Positions 56,985 to 64,000 of a stretch of 64,000 nucleotides of DNA are shown here, piece after piece; the first letter of the stretch is position 1; every line of letters starts with the position of its first letter. The notes under the pieces are model-generated. The model was not told the DNA's origin. It searched no databases and saw only the letters and a program-made list of their open reading frames with translations. Source of the DNA: Cherax quadricarinatus (Eukaryota > Arthropoda > Malacostraca > Decapoda > Parastacidae); the NCBI RefSeq assembly GCF_038502225.1, contig NC_091325.1, positions 27,323,725 through 27,387,724 of the forward strand, given 5' to 3'. A program made the translations under genes and the position numbers.

Positions 56985-58612
56985 TAAGATTAGGGACAAA
57001 ATTGGCCCACTCAAGAGTAACTCAGGTCAGATCACTGACAGTGATAAGGAAATGTGTAAGAATTTTAACTCTTATTTCCTCTCAGTTTTTACGCAGGAAG
57101 ATACTAGCCATATTCCAGAAATTATAAATTATGGTCCTCAGACAAATTGAGAAATTGAAACTGAACAGGCCCTGATGAACTGTTTGCAAGCGTTTTAAAG
57201 GAATGACATAGTGTCAGACAAGTGGAAAATGACAAATGTAATACCTATATACAAAGCAGGAGACAGACCTTAGCTTCGAACTGTAAACCAATAAGCCTTA
57301 CCTCGACAGTGGAGAAATTTATGGAATCAGTAATTTCCGAGGCAATCCATAGCCATCTTGAAAGGCACAAATTGATTAATGAATCTCAGTTTTACAGAGG
57401 GGCGTTCTTGCCTTACGAATTTACTATTTTTATTTTTCACAAAGGAATAAATACGATACTGTGTATGGACTTCAGTAAGGCTTTTGATAGTTTCACATCA
57501 GAGGCTATAGAGGAAAATTAAGGCATGCAGAATAAGAGGAGAATTTTTTTTTCCTGGGTAGAGGTGTGGTTGACAGATAGGCAGCAGAGAGTTTGCATCA
57601 ATGGGGAGAAATTCGAGTGGGGAAGCGTCACAAGTGGTGTTCCACAGGGGTCAGTTTGCTGATGACACCAAAACAGGTCGCCTAATTCATTCTAATGAGG
57701 ACATCAGAACACTCCAGAAAAAACTGAATAGACTGATGTAGTGGTGGGAGAAGTGGCAGATGCAGTTTAATATAGGCAAATGCAAAGTTCTAAACATTGG
57801 ACAAAAAAATAGCCATGCCACATATAAGCTAAATAATATAGATCTTAATATTACTGATTGCGAAAAGGATTTGGGAGTTCTGGTTAGTAGTAATCTGAAA
57901 CCAATCAACAGTGCATAAGTGTTCGCAATAAAGTGAACAAAATCCTTGGCTTTATATCATGGAGCATAAATAATAGGAGTCCTCCGGTTGTTCTTCAACT
58001 CTATATATCTTTGGTTAGGCCTCATATATATTATGCTGCTTAGTTCTGGTCACCGTATTACAGAATGGATATAAATGCACTGGAAAGCATACAAAGGAGG
58101 ATGATGAAGTTGATCCCATGTATCAGAAATTTTCCCTATGAGGACAGACTTAGGGTCTTGAATCTGCATTCTTTAGAAAGGCGTAGAATTAGGTGGGATA
58201 TGATTGAGGTGTATAAATGGAAAACAGGAATAAATAAAGGGAATATAGATAGTGTACTAAAAAGTATCTAGCCAAGACAGAACTCGCAGCATTGGGTTTA
58301 AGTTGGAAAAATTTAGATTCGGGAAGGATACAGAAAAGCACTATTTTGGTAATAGAGTTGTGGATGAGTGGAACAAACTCCCGAGTACCGTCATAGAAGC
58401 TACGACGTTCTGTAGTATTAAAAATAGGCTAGATAATTACACGAGTGGGTGTGGGTGGGTGTAAGTTGGACCTGACTAGCTTGTGCTACTAGGTTAGATG
58501 CTGTGCTCTTTCCTTAAGGGAATATAACCTGACCTGACAAGCCGGGAGGTGACTTGGACCTGTCTCGCATGGGCCAGTAGACCTGCCACAGTGTTCCTTC
58601 GTCTTTATGTTT
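56985..58612 (+). pseudogene. CR1-like LINE reverse transcriptase (H), degenerate
   Basis: Plus strand. Fragments in order: GPLKSNSGQITDSDKEMC-like reading near 57000, SDKWKMTNVIPIYKAGD near 57217, a frame change, then the 57222-57521 frame (NCKPISLTSTVEKFMESVI, CMDFSKAFDSF), then RQQRVCINGEKFEWGSVTSG with PQGS near 57575-57655, a deletion before the ADD region near 57658, and the C-terminal domain 58065-58271 (IQRRMMKLIPCI, ERRRIRWDMIEVYK). The 3' UTR ends near GGGCCAGTAGACCTGCC at 58572. Dead copy with many frameshifts. Confidence 0.85.
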
Positions 58613-58629
58613 GTTTTTCATTTAGCAAA

Positions 58630-58815
58630 CTGCCGCAGGCCAGGATTGGATCCCAGGACACACTGTCCTGCCTCAAGAGGCCGAGCATTGTACATGTCAC
58701 CCTACCATTTGAGCCATCGATCCTACAACCATGGGCGACATTTACAATGTTTGGCCTCTTGAGGCGGGACAATGTGTCGTGGGGTCGAATCCTGGCTTGC
58801 CGCAGTTTGGTAAAT
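58630..58815. repeat. Imperfect inverted repeat of about 185 bp
   Basis: Left arm AAACTGCCGCAGGCCAGGAT ... CCTCAAGAGGCC; right arm GGCCTCTTGAGGCGGGACA ... AATCCTGGCTTGCCGCAGTTT. The centre is near ATCGATCCTACAACCATGG. TCGAATCCTGGC resembles a tRNA B box, so it may be two SINE-like copies head to head. Confidence 0.6.
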
Positions 58816-58852
58816 GATTCAAAACCACTTGTTTCGTGCTTTCTCTGCTACA

Positions 58853-58962
58853 CTAGTATATATTCATGCACTAATATGTATTCACTCACTAATATGTATT
58901 CACACACTCGTATATAATCAGACGCTAGTATGTATTCACACATTAGTATATATTCACCATAC
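58853..58962. repeat. 18-bp minisatellite, locus 2
   Basis: About six copies of TATTCACACACTAGTATG variants, same unit as 26242-26408. Confidence 0.9.
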
Positions 58963-59124
58963 TCTTCCTCTTCAACTGCTGGAATATCACAACAGTCTTG
59001 ACGGTTCATCACTTTACTTGGCGGCAGGATGAAAATGATTCCATGAAAATAGACAAATGTGCGCATGGAAATTTAATATAAAAATGTTGTAATAATGATG
59101 GTAGAGAAACTGACAATATCTGAG

Positions 59125-59285
59125 GTAAAAGGACACAAGTGCAACTAATTTGACCTTTCACCGAGGCAACATGTCGCTCTCCAGGAGGTTTGTGAAACTT
59201 TAACGGCTTGAAAAAGCTCTTGGAGAGCGAAACGTTGCCACAACAAAATGTCAAATTACTTATACTTGTTTCCTTGTATCCAACA
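59125..59285. mobile_element. Penelope-type fold-back remnant with hammerhead-like core
   Basis: Imperfect inverted arms: GGACACAAGTGCAACTAATT ... GGCAACATGTCGCTCTCCAG against CTCTTGGAGAGCGAAACGTT ... CAAATTACTTATACTTG. In the right arm the stem GCTCT-TGG-AGAGC (59216-59228) is followed by GAAAC (59229-59233). CTTGAAAA replaces the CUGANGA box, so the ribozyme is degenerate. Confidence 0.6.
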
Positions 59286-59384
59286 TACATAAATATTGAA
59301 GTAGAATCTGGTCATTAATAACAGAATTAAAACAAAGAGTCACCAAGATCAGAACATAGATCACAGCCAGCCTTTGTACGTGTA

Positions 59385-62300
59385 GTGAAGGTGAGTGGTG
59401 AAGGTGAGTGTGAAGGTGAGTGATGAAGGTGAGTGATGAAGGTGAGTGATGAAGGTGAGTGATGAAGGTGAGTGATGAAGGTGAGTGATGAAGGTGAGTC
59501 ATGAAGGTGAATGATGAAGGTGAGTGATGAAGGTGAGTGATGAAGGTGAGTCATGAAGGTGAATGATGAAGGTGAGTGATGAAGGTGAGTGATGAAGGTG
59601 AGTCATGAAGGTGAATGATGAAGGTGAGTGATGAAGGTGAGTGATGAAGGTGAGTCATGAAGGTGAATGATGAAGGTGAGTGATGAAGGTGAGTGATGAA
59701 GGTGAGTCATGAAGGTGAATGATGAAGGTGAGTGATGAAGGTGAGTGTGAAGGTGAGTGTGAAGGTGAGTGATGAAGGTGAGTCATGAAGGTGAATGATG
59801 AAGGTGAGTGATGAAGGTGAGTGATGAAGGTGAGTCATGAAGGTGAATGATGAAGGTGAGTGATGAAGGTGAGTGATGAAGGTGAGTCATGAAGGTGAAT
59901 GATGAAGGTGAGTGATGAAGGTGAGTGTGAAGGTGAGTGTGAAGGTGAGTGATGAAGGTGAGTCATGAAGGTGAGTGATGAAGGTGAGTGATGAAGGTGA
60001 GTGGTGAAGGTGAGTGGTGAAGGTGAGTGATGAAGGTGAGTGATGAAGGTGAGTCATGAAGGTAAGTCATGAAGGTGAATGATGAAGGTGAGTGATGAAG
60101 GTGAGTGTGAAGGTGAGTGTGAAGGTGAGTGATGAAGGTGAGTCATGAAGGTGAGTCATGAAGGTGAGTGATGAAGGTGAGTGGTGAAGGTGAGTGTGAA
60201 GGTGAGTGGTGAAGGTGAGTGGTGAAGGTGAGTGTGAAGGTGAGTGGTGAAGGTGAGTGTGAAGGTGAGTGATGAAGGTGAGTCATGAAGGTGAGTGATG
60301 AAGGTGAGTGGTGAAGGTGAGTGGTGAAGGTGAGTGTGAAGGTGAGTGGTGAAGGTGAGTGTGAAGGTGAGTGGTGAAGGTGAGTGTGAAGGTGAGTGAT
60401 GAAGGTGAGTGGTGAAGGTGAGTGTGAAGGTGAGTGGTGAAGGTGAGTGGTGAAGGTGAGTGTGAAGGTGAGTGGTGGAGGTGAGTGTGAAGGTGAGTGA
60501 TGAAGGTGAGTCATGAAGGTGAGTCATGAAGGTGAGTGGTGAAGGTGAGTGGTGAAGGTGAGTGTGAAGGTGAGTGGTGAAGGTGAGTGTGAAGGTGAGT
60601 GGTGAAGGTGAGTGTGAAGGTGAGTGATGAAGGTGAGTGGTGAAGGTGAGTGTGAAGGTGAGTGGTGAAGGTGAGTGGTGAAGGTGAGTGTGAAGGTGAG
60701 TGGTGAAGGTGAGTGTGAAGGTGAGTGATGAAGGTGAGTGGTGAAGGTGAGTGTGAAGGTGAGTGGTGAAGGTGAGTGTGAAGGTGAGTGGTGAAGGTGA
60801 GTGGGAAGGTGAGTGATGAAGGTGAGTGGTGAAGGTGAGTGATGAAGGTGAATGATGAAGGTGAGTGATGAAGGTGAGTGATGAAGGTGAGTGGTGAAGG
60901 TGAGTGGTGAAGGTGAGTGATGAAGGTGAGTGATGAAGGTGAGTGATGAAGGTGAGTGATGAAGGTGAGTGATGAATGTGAGTGATGAAGGTGAGTGATG
61001 AAGGTGAGTGTGAAGGTGAGTGATGAAGGTGAGTGGTGAAGGTGAATGGTGAAGGTGAGCGGTGAAGGTGAGTGGTGAAGGTGAGTGATAAAGGTGAGTG
61101 ATGAAGGTGAGTGATGAAGGTGAGTGGTGAAGGTGAGTGATGAAGGTGAGTGATGAAGGTGAGTGATGAAGGTGAGTGGTGAAGGTGAGTGATGAAGGTG
61201 AGTGATGAAGGTGAGTGATGAAGGTGAGTGATGAAGGTGAGTGATGAAGGTGAGTGATGAAGGTGAGTGGTGAAGGTGAGTGGTGAAGGTGAGCGGTGAA
61301 GGTGAGTGGTGAAGGTGAGTGATAAAGGTGAGTGATGAAGGTGAGTGATGAAGGTGAGTGGTGAATGTGGGTGATGAAGGTGAGTGATGAAGGTGAGTGA
61401 TGAAGGTGAGTGGTGAAGGTGAGTGATGAAGGTGAGTGGTGAAGGTGAATGGTGAAGGTGAGTGGTGAAGGTGAGTGATGAAGGTGAGTGATGAAGGTGA
61501 GTGATGAACGTGAGTGGTGAAGGTGAGTGATGAAGGTGAGTGATGAAGGTGAGTGATGAAGGTGAGTGATGAAGGTGAGTGATGAATGTGAGTGATGAAG
61601 GTGAGTGATGAAGGTGAGTGTGAAGGTGAGTGATGAAGGTGAGTGGTGAAGGTGAATGGTGAAGGTGAGCGGTGAAGGTGAGTGGTGAAGGTGAGTGATA
61701 AAGGTGAGTGATAAAGGTGAGTGATGAAGGTGAGTGATGAAGGTGAGTGGTGAAGGTGAGTGATGAAGGTGAGTGATGAAGGTGAGTGAAGAAGGTGAGT
61801 GGTGAAGGTGAGTGATGAAGGTGAGTGATGAAGGTGAGTGATGAAGGTGAGTGATGAAGGTGAGTGGTGAAGGTGAGTGGTGAAGGTGAGCGGTGAAGGT
61901 GAGTGGTGAAGGTGAGTGATAAAGGTGAGTGATGAAGGTGAGTGATGAAGGTGAGTGGTGAAGGTGGGTGATGAAGGTGAGTGATGAAGGTGAGTGATGA
62001 AGGTGAGTGGTGAAGGTGAGTGATGAAGGTGAGTGGTGAAGGTGAATGGTGAAGGTGAGTGGTGAAGGTGAGTGATGAAGGTGAGTGCTGAAGGTGAGTG
62101 ATGAACGTGAGTGGTGAAGGTGAGTGATGAAGGTGAGTGATGAAGGTGAGTGATGAAGGTGAGTGTGACGGTGAGTGATGAAGGTGAGTGGTGAAGGTGA
62201 ATGGTGAAGGTGAGCGGTGAAGGTGAGTGGTGAAGGTGAGTGATAAAGGTGAGTGATGAAGGTGAGTGATGAAGGTGAGTGGTGAAGGTGAGTGATGAAG

Positions 62301-64000
62301 GTGAGTGGTGAAGGTGAGTGATGAAGGTGAGTGATGAAGGTGAGTGATGAAGGTGAGTGATGAACGTGAGTGGTGAAGGTGAGTGATGAATGTGAGTGAT
62401 GAAAGTGAGTGATGAAGGTGAGTGTGAAGGTGAGTGATGAAGGTGAGTGGTGAAGGTGAATGGTGAAGGTGAGCGGTGAAGGTGAGTGGTGAAGGTGAGT
62501 GATAAAGGTGAGTGATGAAGGTGAGTGATGAAGGTGAGTGATGAAGGTGAGTGATGAAGGTGAGTGATGAAGGTGAGTGATGAAGGTGAGTGTGAAGGTG
62601 AGTGATGAAGGTGAGTGGTGAAGGTGAATGGTGAAGGTGAGCGGTGAAGGTGAGTGGTGAAGGTGAGTGATAAAGGTGAGTGATGAGGGTGAGTGATGAA
62701 GGTGAGTGGTGAAGGTGAGTGATGAAGGTGAGTGATGAAGGTGAGTGATGAAGGTGAGTGATGAAGGTGAGTGGTGAAGGTGAGTGATGAAGGTGAGTGA
62801 TGAAGGTGAGTGATGAAGGTGAGTGATGAAGGTGAGTGTGAAAGTGAGTGATGAAGGTGAGTGGTGAAGGTGAATGGTGAAGGTGAGCGGTGAAGGTGAG
62901 TGGTGAAAGTGAGTGATAAAGGTGAGTGATGAAGGTGAGTGATGAAGGTGAGTGATGAAGGTGAGTGATGAAGGTGAGTGATGAAGGTGAGTGATGAAGG
63001 TGAGTGATGAAGGTGAGTGTGAAGGTGAGTGATGAAGGTGAGTGGTGAAGGTGAATGGTGAAGGTGAGCGGTGAAGGTGAGTGGTGAAGGTGAGTGATAA
63101 AGGTGAGTGATGAGGGTGAGTGATGAAGGTGAGTGGTGAAGGTGAGTGATGAAGGTGAGTGATGAAGGTGAGTGATGAAGGTGAGTGATGAAGGTGAGTG
63201 GTGAAGGTGAGTGATGAAGGTGAGTGATGAAGGTGAGTGATGAAGGTGAGTGATGAAGGTGAGTGTGAAAGTGAGTGATGAAGGTGAGTGGTGAAGGTGA
63301 ATGGTGAAGGTGAGCGGTGAAGGTGAGTGGTGAAAGTGAGTGATAAAGGTGAGTGATGAAGGTGAGTGATGAAGGTGAGTGGTGAAGGTGAGTGATGAAG
63401 GTGAGTGATGAAGGTGAGTGGTGAAGGTGAGTGATGAAGGTGAGTGGTGAAGGTGAATGGTGAAGGTGAGTGGTGAAGGTGAGTGATGAAGGTGAGTGAT
63501 GAAGGTGAGTGATGAACGTGAGTGGTGAAGGTGAGTGATGAAGGTGAGTGATGGTGAGTGATGAAGGTGAGTGATGAAGGTGAGTGATGAAGGTGAGTGT
63601 GACGGTGAGTGATGAAGGTGAGTGGTGAAGGTGAATGGTGAAGGTGAGCGGTGAAGGTGAGTGGTGAAGGTGAGTGATAAAGGTGAGTGATGAAGGTGAG
63701 TGATGAAGCTGAGTGGTGAAGGTGAGTGATGAAGGAGAGTGTGACGGTGAGTGATGAAGGTGAGTGGTGAAGGTGAATGGTGAAGGTGAGCGGTGAAGGT
63801 GAGTGGTGAAGGTGAGTGATAAAGGTGAGTGATGAAGGTGAGTGATGAAGCTGAGTGGTGAAGGTGAGTGATGAAGGTGAGTGGTGAAGGTGAGTGATGA
63901 AGGTGAGTGATGAAGGTGAGTGATGAAGGTGAGTGATGAAGGTGAGTGATGAAGGTGAGTGATGAAGGTGAGTGATGAAGGTGAGTGTGAAGCTGAGTGA
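59385..64000. repeat. 13-bp minisatellite with higher-order repeats
   Basis: At least 4.6 kb of GGTGAGTGATGAA and variants (GTGGTGAA, 12-bp GTGTGAA, GTCATGAA, GAATGGTGAA, GAGCGGTGAA), running off the window. Higher-order periods: 52 bp at about 59499-59707 and 427 bp at about 62470-63320. Frames such as THLHHSPSS on the minus strand are artefacts of the 13-bp (39-bp) period. Confidence 0.97.

Noticed and set aside
59260..60527. CRISPR-like array
   Set aside because: There are no unique spacers; it is a continuous 13-bp minisatellite in a eukaryotic context.

Overview
The window is repeat-rich animal DNA with no recognisable host gene. Everything with coding signal is a mobile element or the remains of one. 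TTAGG telomere-type repeats point to an arthropod. The mix of CR1-like LINEs ending next to (GT)n, Penelope-like elements, Gmr1-type Gypsy elements and abundant AT, GT and GA microsatellites fits a decapod crustacean best. That placement rests on pattern recognition, not a database search.

Layout, left. 1-1834: an antisense reverse transcriptase fragment, then two copies of a short terminal-inverted-repeat element embedded in (AT)n, then an imperfect inverted repeat. 2363-2956: the GIY-YIG endonuclease end of a Penelope-like element. 3643-4520: minisatellite and (GT)n. 4519-15265: three copies (A, B, C) of one CR1-like LINE on the minus strand, each with its 3' end against (GT)n; copy B carries a fold-back insertion. 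An older degenerate LINE (D) follows. 16079-19671: a zinc-knuckle/APE/RT LINE on the plus strand (E). 20200-25535: tRNA-derived SINE-like repeats and several Penelope-type fold-back remnants with hammerhead-ribozyme-like cores. 26242-27088: an 18-bp minisatellite and the endonuclease part of another LINE (F).

Layout, centre. 27181-53521 is a giant imperfect palindrome with about 6 kb of shared sequence per arm and a 32-bp spacer at 41612-41643. Each arm holds a 55-bp tandem repeat, a minisatellite built on a 21-bp unit, a dispersed module of about 75 bp, two TTAGG-type arrays and CRE-type TGACGTCA palindromes. The left arm is interrupted by a Gypsy element of 8.3 kb (element A, plus strand). 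The right arm is interrupted by a different one of 6.1 kb (element B, minus strand). Both have protease, integrase, reverse transcriptase, RNase H order, the rearranged order of the Gmr1 group. Both have 5-bp target duplications and near-identical LTRs, so they inserted recently and after the arms became separate.

Layout, right. 53521-54130: degenerate 55-bp units, a GC-rich block and a small tandem repeat with ETS-type ACCGGAAGT sites. 54244-54713: a retroelement tail-like repeat. 54800-56983: a second copy of LINE E (G). 56985-58612: the RT part of a CR1-like LINE (H), possibly the other half of F. 58630-59290: an inverted repeat, the 18-bp minisatellite again, and a further Penelope-type fold-back. 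59385-64000: a 13-bp minisatellite with nested higher-order repeats, running off the window.

The genes do not form a host pathway. The coding parts are the replication machinery of the retroelements themselves. Element B looks intact. Element A has one frameshift in gag and a single TGA before pol in a context known to favour readthrough. The LINE and Penelope copies are broken.
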